A model generated the notes under the pieces. The model had not been told where the DNA came from and ran no database searches. It saw only the letters and a program-made list of their open reading frames with translations. Positions 43,837-51,898 of a stretch of DNA of 64,000 bases are shown in pieces (position 1 is the stretch's first letter; every line of letters begins with the position of its first letter). This DNA is from Endozoicomonas sp. NE40. Lineage in GTDB: Bacteria > Pseudomonadota > Gammaproteobacteria > Pseudomonadales > Endozoicomonadaceae. The position numbers and the translations under genes were made by a program. The DNA is taken from the NCBI RefSeq assembly GCF_040549045.1, contig NZ_JBEWTB010000002.1, positions 2,890,001-2,954,000 of the forward strand. The letters are read 5' to 3'.

Positions 43837-44976
43837 TCACCGCTTTAAGTGTTGCTCCAGAGCCCAAAGCACATGCTCCTTTACCAGCTCCGATGGATAG
43901 TCTTTTCGGGATTTTAATGCCTGAATGACCTTATCGCTGGTGGGAGCATTACCCAGCCCAACCGCAATATTACGCAACCAGCACTCAAAGCCTGCCCGTC
44001 GGATGGCTGAACCTGCGGTACGTTCCAGAAACTCTTCTTCTGTCCACAGAAACAGTTCAGCAAGATTCACAGAATCCAGTGAATGCCTTGGTCGAAAATC
44101 ACTTTCCTGAGTCGGTTTGGCAAAGCGGTTCCAGGGGCAGACAAGCTGGCAGTCATCACAGCCAAAAATCCGGTTGCCCATTTTGCTGCGCAGCTCTACG
44201 GGAATTGGGCCACTGTTTTCGATGGTGAGATAGGAAATGCATTTGCGAGCGTCAATGCGATAGGGTTCAACAATGGCACCGGTCGGGCATTTGTCCATGC
44301 AGGATGAACAGCGTCCGCAATGGTTTTTATCGTAAGGCTCATCCACCGGCAACGGAAGATTGGTGAATAGCTCGCCCAGAAAAAAGAACGACCCTGCCTG
44401 CCGGTTGATAATCAATGAATGCTTCCCCATCCAGCCGAGTCCCGCCTGCTGCGCCAGAGGGCGTTCCATCACCGGGGCGCTGTCGACAAAAGCCCGGTAA
44501 CCGTGTTCGCCAACAGCCGCTTCAATCATCTTGCCCAGCTGGGTCAGGCGTTTGCGGATCAGCTTGTGATAATCACGTCCAAGGGCATAGCGGGACACGT
44601 AGGCTTTTTCTGGCTCGCCAAGGATTTTTACGGTCTCTGTGTCCGCAGGCAGATAATCCATCCGGGCAGAAATGATGCGAGTCATACCCGGATGCAGGGA
44701 TTCGGGATTGAAGCGAAGATCCTGATTCCGTTCCATATAATCCAGATCACCATTGAATCCCATGGCCAGCCACTCCTTGAAGTGCTGCTGATCCTGTTCG
44801 GGTACTTTGCCTTCCGAAATGCCGATCGCCTGAAAGCCAAGCTCCCGCCCCCACTGCCGAATCTGTTCGGCCAGCTGAGCAAAATCAATCTCTGCTGAAG
44901 AGGTTTGAGGGTCTCGCCGGGTAAATCGTTGGCTGGATTGCTTGGTAAATTCTGGGTTAGCTGGGTTCTTTGACAC
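43837..44976 (-). CDS. queG: Epoxyqueuosine reductase
   Basis: Three hundred and seventy-nine residues. Two 4Fe-4S motifs are present: Cys-Gly-Arg-Cys-Ser-Ser-Cys-Met-Asp-Lys-Cys-Pro and Cys-Asp-Asp-Cys-Gln-Leu-Val-Cys-Pro-Trp-Asn. Cobalamin-dependent reduction of epoxyqueuosine to queuosine in tRNA is the family reaction. The N-terminal 25 residues are a variable leader. Divergent from nnr, the standard arrangement. Confidence 0.96.
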   Translation of the reverse strand: MSKNPANPEFTKQSSQRFTRRDPQTSSAEIDFAQLAEQIRQWGRELGFQAIGISEGKVPEQDQQHFKEWLAMGFNGDLDYMERNQDLRFNPESLHPGMTRIISARMDYLPADTETVKILGEPEKAYVSRYALGRDYHKLIRKRLTQLGKMIEAAVGEHGYRAFVDSAPVMERPLAQQAGLGWMGKHSLIINRQAGSFFFLGELFTNLPLPVDEPYDKNHCGRCSSCMDKCPTGAIVEPYRIDARKCISYLTIENSGPIPVELRSKMGNRIFGCDDCQLVCPWNRFAKPTQESDFRPRHSLDSVNLAELFLWTEEEFLERTAGSAIRRAGFECWLRNIAVGLGNAPTSDKVIQALKSRKDYPSELVKEHVLWALEQHLKR

Positions 44977-45057
44977 GGATTCTTAAGGATATAATCGATT
45001 TAATACTAGTTAGTGAACCGGAGTCAGCCGGTTCAGATCAAGTGCGGGGATGTCCGT

Positions 45058-46593
45058 ATGCGCAGTTTACCACAAGAACTTTACACCGCTGATCAGGTTC
45101 GTCAACTGGACAGGCTGGCAATTGCTGGTGTTGCTGATCATCCGGGGATTGACGGTTTTGAGCTGATGGGGCGAGCAGCTGATGCGGTATTCAGCCGCCT
45201 TCTGCAGCATTACCCGCAACTTAATCATGGTGCCAGCCTGCAGGTGTTCTGCGGCGCAGGAAACAACGGTGGGGATGGTTATCTTGTCGCGGCACTGGCT
45301 TCTGAGCGCAATATCCCTGTTTCTGTCACCGCGTTGAAAAATCCGGATGAACTCACAGGCGATGCCCGAAAGGCGTTTGAGCATTGCACCATCAAGGGTG
45401 TCAGTAGTGTTCTGTGGCGTGATGATTCGGCGGTCACTGGCGAGATTCTGGTGGATGCCATGCTTGGCACAGGGCTGAATGGTGAGGTTCGTGGTGATTA
45501 TAAGCAGGCGATTGAAGCCTTGAATGGTTCCGGTAGCCCGGTTGTTGCTGTTGATATTCCGTCCGGGCTGTGTGCTGACACTGGCGCTGTTCTGGGAGCT
45601 GCGGTGCAGGCTGAACTGACAGTGACGTTTATTGGCACGAAACAGGGATTGCTGACTGGTGAAGGCCCTCAGTTGTGTGGAACGTTGCACTTTACTGATC
45701 TGGATGTTCCCGCTGTCGCTTATAACTCGCTGAAACCGTCTTCTATACGGTTGGATGAATCTACTCTCAGGAGCCTGCTGGCCCCAAGAAAGCGAACGGC
45801 TCATAAAGGCAATTATGGTCATGTTCTTATTGTTGGCGGCAATCATGGGATGCCGGGGGCGGTGATTATGGCGGCAGAGGCTGCCATAAACTGCGGGGCT
45901 GGCAAAGTGACGGTAGCGACCCGGGCAGAACACCTTCTGGCTCTTGCTATTCGCAGACCTGAGGTAATGGCTGCCGGGGTAAACAGCAGGACAGAACTAC
46001 AGTTCTTACTACATGATAAAACAGTTATTGTTGCGGGACCGGGTATTGGTACCGACCCCTGGGCGTTTGACCTTGTGGATGAGGCTCTGAACGCTGATGT
46101 TCCCATTGTGCTGGATGCTGATGCACTGAACCTGTTATCGGGGCATCCCCAATTGCGTCGGACGCGAAAGTTTCCGATGATTCTTACTCCCCATCCGGGC
46201 GAAGCTGCCCGGTTGTTGCAAACTGATACGGGGTCCGTACAAAAGGATCGTTTTACCACTGTCGCCAGTTTGTCTGAAACATATAATGCGTGTGTCGTTT
46301 TAAAAGGTGCTGGCAGCCTGATCCGGCATGAGCAGCAGACCAGCCTTTGCTCTGCCGGAAATCCGGGCATGGCTGTGGCAGGAATGGGTGACGTATTAAG
46401 TGGTGTTATTGGTGCGCTACTGGCGCAGGGTATAGACGTTTATGACGCAGCCAGACTGGGTGTCTGGCTGCATGCTAGCGGTGCAGATACGCTGGCGAAG
46501 CAACAGGGTGAAACCGGTTTGCTGGCTACGGATACGATTCCTTTTATCCGGCAGCAGTTAAATAATTTAACCGGTCATCCAGTACAAAATTGA
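45058..46593 (+). CDS. nnr: Bifunctional NAD(P)HX epimerase/ADP-dependent dehydratase
   Basis: About 511 residues from ATG 45058, which has GGGGA upstream; a GTG at 45013 would add a non-conserved leader. The N-terminal epimerase domain shows Cys-Gly-Ala-Gly-Asn-Asn-Gly-Gly-Asp-Gly. The C-terminal dehydratase shows Gly-Asn-Tyr-Gly-His-Val-Leu-Ile-Val-Gly-Gly, Thr-Pro-His-Pro-Gly-Glu and Asn-Pro-Gly-Met-Ala...Gly-Met-Gly-Asp-Val-Leu-Ser-Gly. Together they repair hydrated NAD(P)H. tsaE follows after 7 bp. Confidence 0.96.
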   Translation: MRSLPQELYTADQVRQLDRLAIAGVADHPGIDGFELMGRAADAVFSRLLQHYPQLNHGASLQVFCGAGNNGGDGYLVAALASERNIPVSVTALKNPDELTGDARKAFEHCTIKGVSSVLWRDDSAVTGEILVDAMLGTGLNGEVRGDYKQAIEALNGSGSPVVAVDIPSGLCADTGAVLGAAVQAELTVTFIGTKQGLLTGEGPQLCGTLHFTDLDVPAVAYNSLKPSSIRLDESTLRSLLAPRKRTAHKGNYGHVLIVGGNHGMPGAVIMAAEAAINCGAGKVTVATRAEHLLALAIRRPEVMAAGVNSRTELQFLLHDKTVIVAGPGIGTDPWAFDLVDEALNADVPIVLDADALNLLSGHPQLRRTRKFPMILTPHPGEAARLLQTDTGSVQKDRFTTVASLSETYNACVVLKGAGSLIRHEQQTSLCSAGNPGMAVAGMGDVLSGVIGALLAQGIDVYDAARLGVWLHASGADTLAKQQGETGLLATDTIPFIRQQLNNLTGHPVQN

Positions 46594-46600
46594 GGAAGTA

Positions 46601-47146
46601 TTGTCGCGGACGATGCGCAAATCTACGCAAGATAAAGCTATGCAAGAAAAAGCGATGCAGAAAAATGTACACAAGGAGCAGGTAGACCTGCTGATTGATG
46701 ATGAGGATGCCATGGTTAAGCTGGGGACTTCCCTGGCAGAGGCTACTGAGGGTGAGGCAATTATTTATCTGCAGGGTGATCTGGGGGCTGGAAAAACAAC
46801 ACTCTGCCGGGGCATTCTGAGACATTTTGGGCATCAGGGTGCGGTTAAGAGCCCAACTTACACACTGGTTGAGCCCTATAATGTTAATGGTCAGCTCGTT
46901 TATCATTTTGACCTGTACCGTCTGGCAGACCCTGAAGAGCTGGAGTTTATTGGCGGGCGGGATTATTTTTCCGAAGCAGGTGTCTGCCTGATTGAATGGC
47001 CATGCCGGGGTGCAGGCGCTCTGCCTGACGCCGATCTGGAAGTAAGGCTGGATTATAATTTACCGGGGCGTAAGGCGACCATCGTTGCTGGCACGACCAG
47101 AGGAGTAACGATGCTGGCAAGGATGCAGGAGGGTAAATGTCAATAA
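46601..47146 (+). CDS. tsaE: tRNA t6A biosynthesis ATPase TsaE
   Basis: Up to 181 residues from a TTG at 46601, which has GAGGA 5 nt upstream; later Met codons would trim the unusual Met/Lys/Gln-rich leader. The Walker A is Gly-Asp-Leu-Gly-Ala-Gly-Lys-Thr-Thr, followed by Lys-Ser-Pro-Thr-Tyr-Thr-Leu-Val-Glu. It supports TsaBD in t6A modification of ANN-decoding tRNAs. The end overlaps amiB by 10 bp. Confidence 0.94.
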   Translation: MSRTMRKSTQDKAMQEKAMQKNVHKEQVDLLIDDEDAMVKLGTSLAEATEGEAIIYLQGDLGAGKTTLCRGILRHFGHQGAVKSPTYTLVEPYNVNGQLVYHFDLYRLADPEELEFIGGRDYFSEAGVCLIEWPCRGAGALPDADLEVRLDYNLPGRKATIVAGTTRGVTMLARMQEGKCQ

Positions 47147-48564
47147 AGCCAGGGATCTTTGGGCTATTACTCAACCGCTTCCATCGGTCAGACTCAAAAC
47201 AGAAGACATTGAAAAATGGTCGTCGCCAGTTTGTTGCCACAGGTGCGAAGCTGGCGTTGGGCCTGTCGTTGCTGAAAGCAGAAATTGTTCTGGCGGCCAG
47301 CAGGGTGATCAGAGACGTACGACTCTGGCGCTCCCCTGATAAAACACGGCTGGTGTTTGATGTATCGGGAGAAGTCTCTCACAAAACTTTTACCCTGAGT
47401 AACCCGAACCGGCTGGTGATCGACATCAAGGGAGCCACTCGTGGCTCCTCTGTTTCTACGCCGGGCCTGAACGATACGCCGGTGAAAAGCATACGCTATG
47501 GTGTTCAGAACAAAGACGACCTGCGAGTGGTTCTGGACCTGAACGCCAGAGTAAAGCCGGAAAGCTTTTTGCTGAAGCCTTATGCCACTTATGGTCATCG
47601 TCTGGTGATTGACCTGTTTGATACCGGAACAGCTGTACCCAAGCCCGTTGTACCACCACCTGTTTCAAAAGATCGGGATATCATTATTGCCATTGATCCC
47701 GGTCATGGCGGCGAAGACCCGGGAGCCATTGCCCATGGCGGCGGCTATGAAAAGGATATTGTTCTGAATATTTCCCGTGAGCTGGCAAAGCTCATTGACC
47801 GTGAACAGGGCTTTAAAGCAGTTCTGGTCCGAACCGGGGATTATTACATCCCGTTACGCCGGCGGACGGAAATTGCCCGTAATGCCGGAGCAGACCTGTT
47901 TGTGTCTGTGCATGCTGATGGCTTTACGGATCGTCGGGCTCATGGTGCCTCGGTATTTGCCTTGTCCCGTACTGGTGCCACTTCGGAAACGGCACGCTGG
48001 CTGGCACAGAAGGAGAACTCTTCTGACCAGATAGGCGGCGAAGGTGGTATATCCCTGAATGATAAAGACGATATGCTGGCCAGCGTGCTGCTGGATCTGT
48101 CGATGACGTCAACACTGTCTGCAAGTCTTGAGGTGGGTGATAAAGTACTGAGGAACATTGGTGGCATTAACCGGTTGCACAAGGATCAGGTAGAACAGGC
48201 TGGCTTTGTGGTGCTGAAGTCTCCGGATATTCCATCCATTCTTGTGGAAACAGGGTTTATCACCAACCCGGAAGAGAGCCGCAAGCTGAAAACCCGCAGC
48301 CATCAGCGCGCCATGGCCCTGAAGATTCATAAGGGACTAAGGGCCTACTTCTACAAAAAACCTCCAGTGGATACGTTGGTGGCTCGGTTAAAACGCGAAG
48401 GACGCATTAATACCCGACCCGATCAGTATGTCATTCAGGCAGGCGATACGCTGTCAGAAATTGCCCAGCGTTTTGATGTAAGCCTGAATTCTCTCAGGCA
48501 GGCTAACCAGATCAGCAGTGCCAGCCGTATCCGAACCGGTCAGGTGCTGGTGATTCCCAATTAA
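47137..48564 (+). CDS. amiB: N-acetylmuramoyl-L-alanine amidase with AMIN and LysM domains
   Basis: Four hundred and seventy-five residues. The N-terminus has a twin-arginine-like export signal (Gly-Arg-Arg-Gln-Phe-Val-Ala near 29 followed by a hydrophobic run). An AMIN domain at about 58-160 targets the septum. Amidase_3 starts with Ile-Asp-Pro-Gly-His-Gly-Gly-Glu-Asp-Pro-Gly-Ala (zinc His). A C-terminal LysM (Tyr-Val-Ile-Gln-Ala-Gly-Asp-Thr-Leu-Ser) binds peptidoglycan. It splits daughter cells in the periplasm. The tsaE-amiB pair is universal here, but mutL is 4.7 kb away instead of adjacent. Confidence 0.95.
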   Translation: MSIKPGIFGLLLNRFHRSDSKQKTLKNGRRQFVATGAKLALGLSLLKAEIVLAASRVIRDVRLWRSPDKTRLVFDVSGEVSHKTFTLSNPNRLVIDIKGATRGSSVSTPGLNDTPVKSIRYGVQNKDDLRVVLDLNARVKPESFLLKPYATYGHRLVIDLFDTGTAVPKPVVPPPVSKDRDIIIAIDPGHGGEDPGAIAHGGGYEKDIVLNISRELAKLIDREQGFKAVLVRTGDYYIPLRRRTEIARNAGADLFVSVHADGFTDRRAHGASVFALSRTGATSETARWLAQKENSSDQIGGEGGISLNDKDDMLASVLLDLSMTSTLSASLEVGDKVLRNIGGINRLHKDQVEQAGFVVLKSPDIPSILVETGFITNPEESRKLKTRSHQRAMALKIHKGLRAYFYKKPPVDTLVARLKREGRINTRPDQYVIQAGDTLSEIAQRFDVSLNSLRQANQISSASRIRTGQVLVIPN

Positions 48565-48595
48565 CAGTTGCCGGTTACACCGTTACTGTCAATCA

Positions 48596-48616
48596 TGTCC
48601 GGGATTAGCCCGGACA
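48596..48616 (+). terminator. Intrinsic terminator after amiB
   Basis: An 8-bp stem TGTCCGGG / CCCGGACA with loop ATTAG, then GGCATTTTATT. It ends the amiB transcript before the accessory block. Confidence 0.75.
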
Positions 48617-48637
48617 GGCATTTTATTCATCAACTCA

Positions 48638-49909
48638 TCACATTAACCACTGCCACCAGATAAACAGGAAGGAAAAACCAAACAGAAACGCTAAACCGGC
48701 CTGACTCCAGATGTTTAATACTTTGCCAATGCGATGTTCATCCGGAATGTGGCTGGCACGAATCAGACGATAGTTCATCAGCGCAAAGACAGGGGTCGTC
48801 AAAAAAGCCGCAATCATGGCAAATTTCAACATGGCTAACATCGTGCCGGGAAACATCAATACCAACCCCAGCGCCCCGGATGTAACCAGCAACACTAACA
48901 GCGGGCTTTCTGTATCGGGATTATCTTCGCCACGCAAGTTGTCGATGGCACTTTTGTTAACCCTGTTGTAGCCATCGATGCATGTTAACGTTGAGCTATA
49001 AATACAGCACAGTGCTGCTGTGATCACCAACCAACGACTCCAGTCCCCTATAACGGCACCGTACATATCCGCCAGTTGTCGGCTGAAAGCTGCCCCGCTG
49101 GTTGCCAGTTCTACACCGGAACCATGCAGAATACGCGCTCCCAATGCCACAAAGAACAAAGCCAGGAGTGCTGTACCAATAAAGCCAACGTTTAAATCAA
49201 ACAACGCTACCCGCATATCAGGACGACCACGATTCATAAATTTGTTGCGACTCCAGACAGAGTTCATCGCTGACACTTCCACCGGGGCAGGCATCCAGCC
49301 CATCAGGGAAATAAGCACTCCAAGGGAGGCCAGCGTCCATGGCGTCGGGGCTACAAAGCCGGGGGCAGCTGCAGCGGGCTGACTGAACGCCAGCAGGGTT
49401 GCCAATACGGTTACTACAGCAAGTAACAACACGATCCACTTGGAAACGACATCGACCATTCGATAATGCCCACGCAAAACAATCATCAAACTAATGACTG
49501 CTGCCACCCCGGCCAGAACCGGAGGTGTAACGCCCGGCACAATAAAAGTAGCCAGGGCACCGGTCAGTCCAAGTAATGCTGCGATATTGACCACTCCGGC
49601 AAACACATTCAAAACCAGAAACAACACTAACCAGGGCTTTCCAAGGCGAGCATAACCAGCCAGAAGACTTTCCCCGGTAGCGGCACTGTAGCGTGCTCCG
49701 AACTGGAAAAACGGATACTTAAAAAAGTTAACAAGAATAATCAACCCTACCAGTTGCCAACCATAGACGGCACCCGCCTGTGTTGAAGCAACAAGATGTG
49801 ACCCGCCAATGGCAGCAGCGGCCACCATAATGCCGGGACCAAGTGCAGAAAAAGATAAGCGGGGTGAAGCAGCGGGTGATGAAGAGCTGGACATCGCAGG
49901 CGTAGACAT
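48638..49909 (-). CDS. NRAMP-family transporter lacking the canonical metal motif
   Basis: Four hundred and twenty-three residues, about eleven membrane helices, LeuT-like fold of the NRAMP family. Helix 1 reads Gly-Pro-Gly-Ile-Met-Val-Ala-Ala-Ala-Ala-Ile-Gly-Gly-Ser-His, without the Asp-Pro-Gly-Asn that binds metal in MntH. Helix 6 reads Gly-Trp-Met-Pro-Ala-Pro-Val-Glu, without Met-Pro-His. It belongs to a divergent NRAMP subgroup whose substrate I cannot state. The N-terminal Ser/Ala/Pro stretch is a soluble leader. It opens the accessory block between amiB and mutL and is on the opposite strand. Confidence 0.8.
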   Translation of the reverse strand: MSTPAMSSSSSPAASPRLSFSALGPGIMVAAAAIGGSHLVASTQAGAVYGWQLVGLIILVNFFKYPFFQFGARYSAATGESLLAGYARLGKPWLVLFLVLNVFAGVVNIAALLGLTGALATFIVPGVTPPVLAGVAAVISLMIVLRGHYRMVDVVSKWIVLLLAVVTVLATLLAFSQPAAAAPGFVAPTPWTLASLGVLISLMGWMPAPVEVSAMNSVWSRNKFMNRGRPDMRVALFDLNVGFIGTALLALFFVALGARILHGSGVELATSGAAFSRQLADMYGAVIGDWSRWLVITAALCCIYSSTLTCIDGYNRVNKSAIDNLRGEDNPDTESPLLVLLVTSGALGLVLMFPGTMLAMLKFAMIAAFLTTPVFALMNYRLIRASHIPDEHRIGKVLNIWSQAGLAFLFGFSFLFIWWQWLM

Positions 49910-50013
49910 ATCAGGCGGCTCCGGGTTTAGCGCTGTTGGTGGTATTCATGGAATTATTATTGCATAACCAGGCTCCCAGCGGCCGGTTGAGTCGTTGCAA
50001 AAGGAGGGTACTC

Positions 50014-50484
50014 ATGGAACTAACTTCATTTATTGTTCTGGATGCCAGTGTGACCGAAGATCTGGCCGATCAGGAGCACGCCCCCACGACTTATACCACC
50101 GTACTGCTGGCGATTGGCGATTGGCGATTGGCGATTGGCGACTTGCTGGCGGAAGCACTGCACCGCTTTCAGGCAAGTGACCTGGAAGGTTTGAAGAAAG
50201 ACTAGAAAATTACCTGGGTACGCAACATAATGAGTGCCGACAACTATGGCTGCATTAAACCTGACAGTAAAATCAGAGATGTGATGCAGGCGATGACCGC
50301 AACCGGTTTCAAGATTTGCCTGGTCATGGACGGGGAAGACCTGGCCGGTGTGATAACGGATGGAGATTTACGACGCTGATTGTCTGGCGTTGACAGTCTG
50401 AGTGGCATGAAAGCCCGTAATATTATGAACGGCACACCCATCAGCATCAGGAAAGAATCCAAGGCTGGCTGGCCATTTTATTGA
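50014..50484 (+). pseudogene. Decayed KpsF/KdsD-type sugar-phosphate isomerase (SIS-CBS)
   Basis: From ATG 50014 the frame reads the tail of a SIS domain: Val-Leu-Asp-Ala-Ser-Val-Thr-Glu...Ala-Pro-Thr-Thr-Tyr-Thr-Thr-Val-Leu-Leu-Ala-Ile-Gly-Asp, as in arabinose-5-phosphate isomerases. After a TAG (50203-50205), the same frame continues with a CBS domain (Arg-Asn-Ile-Met-Ser-Ala...Leu-Ala-Gly-Val-Ile-Thr-Asp-Gly-Asp-Leu-Arg-Arg). A TGA (50377-50379) comes next, and then the start of a second CBS domain (Lys-Ala-Arg-Asn-Ile-Met-Asn-Gly). The first about 190 residues are missing. Two in-frame stops and both truncations show a dead gene. In its family this enzyme makes the Kdo precursor. Confidence 0.78.
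50109..50143. repeat. Five tandem 7-bp repeats (GGCGATT)
   Basis: Four perfect GGCGATT units and a fifth GGCGACT. They lie inside the isomerase relic, where the ancestral codons for Ala-Ile-Gly-Asp have been expanded; 21 extra bases keep the frame. Confidence 0.9.
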
Positions 50485-50541
50485 AGAGGTGTCAACCGGC
50501 ATCTACACTGTTCTTCCTGAAATCAGTCCTCTGGGTAAAAC

Positions 50542-51492
50542 ATGCAGAGCGCCATGTACGTTTTTCGGTTTGTTGCACTGGCTGTCTTTTTCATTTTGCT
50601 GTCAAAACCAGCGACTGCCATTATTTCACCATTAGGCTTTGAGCTGGAAGAGCTGAACGGTGCCGGTGAAAAAAAGACCTCTGCCTACCTGCAGGATACA
50701 GAAGAGTGGGTTACTGCGACTGGAGCAGAGGGTCTTCAGCAGTGGATAAATACAAGGCTGGCTCTGAATACCCGAAGTTTTTACCCTTTAGATTTACTTG
50801 GCCGAAATGCCGTTGCCATCTGGTGGTTCATTCAGCGGGCTTTTCCTCACATAGCCCAGCCCCAAAGCAGTGTGTTGCCCCTAAGCACTGAAAGTGATGC
50901 ATTAAGTGAAGTTGTGTCGAACCTGCTTTACCGGCGCAGCCCGCAGGAGCAATATCAACTGCTGGATGCTGCTGTTCGTATGACGGAAGACAACGCATTG
51001 TTTGCAGAGATTATTATTGAAAGACTTGGAACTTCCAGCTTTTTTCAGTCTTCCCATGAATATGGTTCTCTCCTTTTTGCGGCACTGGACAGCAGGAATT
51101 ACCAACTGGTTATCAGTTTGATTGATGCCGGGATACCTGCTACGTCAGTGAACGCATCCGGGTTAAATGTTTTACAAGTAATCGCCAGCACCTCCTCGCA
51201 CTGGCATGAAGTGCCATCAGTCAACCTCGAGTCTGGTCCACTGCCTTCTCGTTCCAATCCAGCTCCGGCATTTACTGAGTTGCGCCGTCTGCTGGTGATA
51301 TGGATGTCATATTATCCCGATGAATTCACTTATGCGCTTGAACACGCCAGATCGGCAGGGAATGAAAGGGCTATTGAGTGGTTGAACAGTGTGCAACATA
51401 GCTTGCAAACAAACTTTTATATGACAAACCTGGTGTATTTATTTTCCCTTTTTATTACTAGTTATCAGGGGCAAAGTGCTCACAGAAATTGA
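50542..51492 (+). CDS. Orphan exported protein with ankyrin-like segment
   Basis: Three hundred and sixteen residues, or 312 if it starts at the second Met. A signal peptide (Phe-Arg-Phe-Val-Ala-Leu-Ala-Val-Phe-Phe-Ile-Leu-Leu) is cleaved near Ala-Thr-Ala. Around residues 175-215, Leu-Leu-Phe-Ala-Ala-Leu-Asp-Ser-Arg-Asn-Tyr-Gln-Leu-Val-Ile-Ser-Leu-Ile-Asp-Ala-Gly resembles one ankyrin repeat; a second is not clear. A hydrophobic stretch near the C-terminus may be membrane-associated. The function is unknown. A strong terminator follows. Confidence 0.65.
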   Translation: MQSAMYVFRFVALAVFFILLSKPATAIISPLGFELEELNGAGEKKTSAYLQDTEEWVTATGAEGLQQWINTRLALNTRSFYPLDLLGRNAVAIWWFIQRAFPHIAQPQSSVLPLSTESDALSEVVSNLLYRRSPQEQYQLLDAAVRMTEDNALFAEIIIERLGTSSFFQSSHEYGSLLFAALDSRNYQLVISLIDAGIPATSVNASGLNVLQVIASTSSHWHEVPSVNLESGPLPSRSNPAPAFTELRRLLVIWMSYYPDEFTYALEHARSAGNERAIEWLNSVQHSLQTNFYMTNLVYLFSLFITSYQGQSAHRN

Positions 51493-51504
51493 AATGAAGT
51501 GAGA

Positions 51505-51537
51505 AAAACGGGGCAGAATCAGGGGCTGCCCCGTTTT
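51505..51537 (+). terminator. Intrinsic terminator after the orphan gene
   Basis: AAAACGGGGCAG / CTGCCCCGTTTT, a 12-bp perfect stem with a 9-nt loop, followed by CTC. T-rich on the 3' arm. Confidence 0.85.
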
Positions 51538-51542
51538 CTCAA

Positions 51543-51674
51543 TCAGAAGTCGTACTCGACCCTGAGATAATAGCGGTCACTCCTGTAACCAGACTGATGC
51601 CCAAGATCATAGCTCAACACCACATAGTTATTTCTGTATTTCATTCGTTTTTTTAGGTCAAAGTCTTGATTTAG
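51543..51674 (-). pseudogene. Remnant of an outer-membrane barrel protein (last about 43 codons)
   Basis: On the minus strand an open stretch encodes Asn-Tyr-Val-Val-Leu-Ser-Tyr-Asp-Leu-Gly-His, then Asp-Arg-Tyr-Tyr-Leu-Arg-Val-Glu-Tyr-Asp-Phe and stop. Alternating residues and a terminal Phe are the C-terminal strand signature of outer-membrane barrels. A stop lies 5 codons upstream, so only the 3' end remains. The parent family is unknown. Confidence 0.5.
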
Positions 51675-51700
51675 ACGACAACATGATTACATCTTAACGG

Positions 51701-51814
51701 AAGCCTGACCAGTTGAAATTCGTTACTCAAGATCGTTTAGACGCAGACGCTGCTGCAGGTCAGAGCATTATTTTCCAGTTCAATATCACCAATGGAGACC
51801 CCTTCCACTTATAA
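51701..51814 (+). pseudogene. Possible remnant of an alkyl-sulfatase/SCP2-type C-terminal domain
   Basis: An open stretch encodes Asp-Gln-Leu...Asp-Arg-Leu-Asp-Ala-Asp-Ala-Ala-Ala-Gly-Gln-Ser-Ile-Ile-Phe-Gln-Phe-Asn-Ile-Thr and ends at a TAA. The pattern (Arg-Leu-Asp, Ala-Ala-Gly, Asn-Phe/Ile-Thr) resembles the SCP2-like tail of alkyl sulfatases. No start and no upstream domain, so it would be a fragment. Tentative. Confidence 0.3.
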
Positions 51815-51898
51815 TCCTGAATTGAGCCTGAAAAATTAACAGAACAGGCTATATTCTGACGATTGTCAGAATAGTTCACCCATCACAGGTTGTTATTA

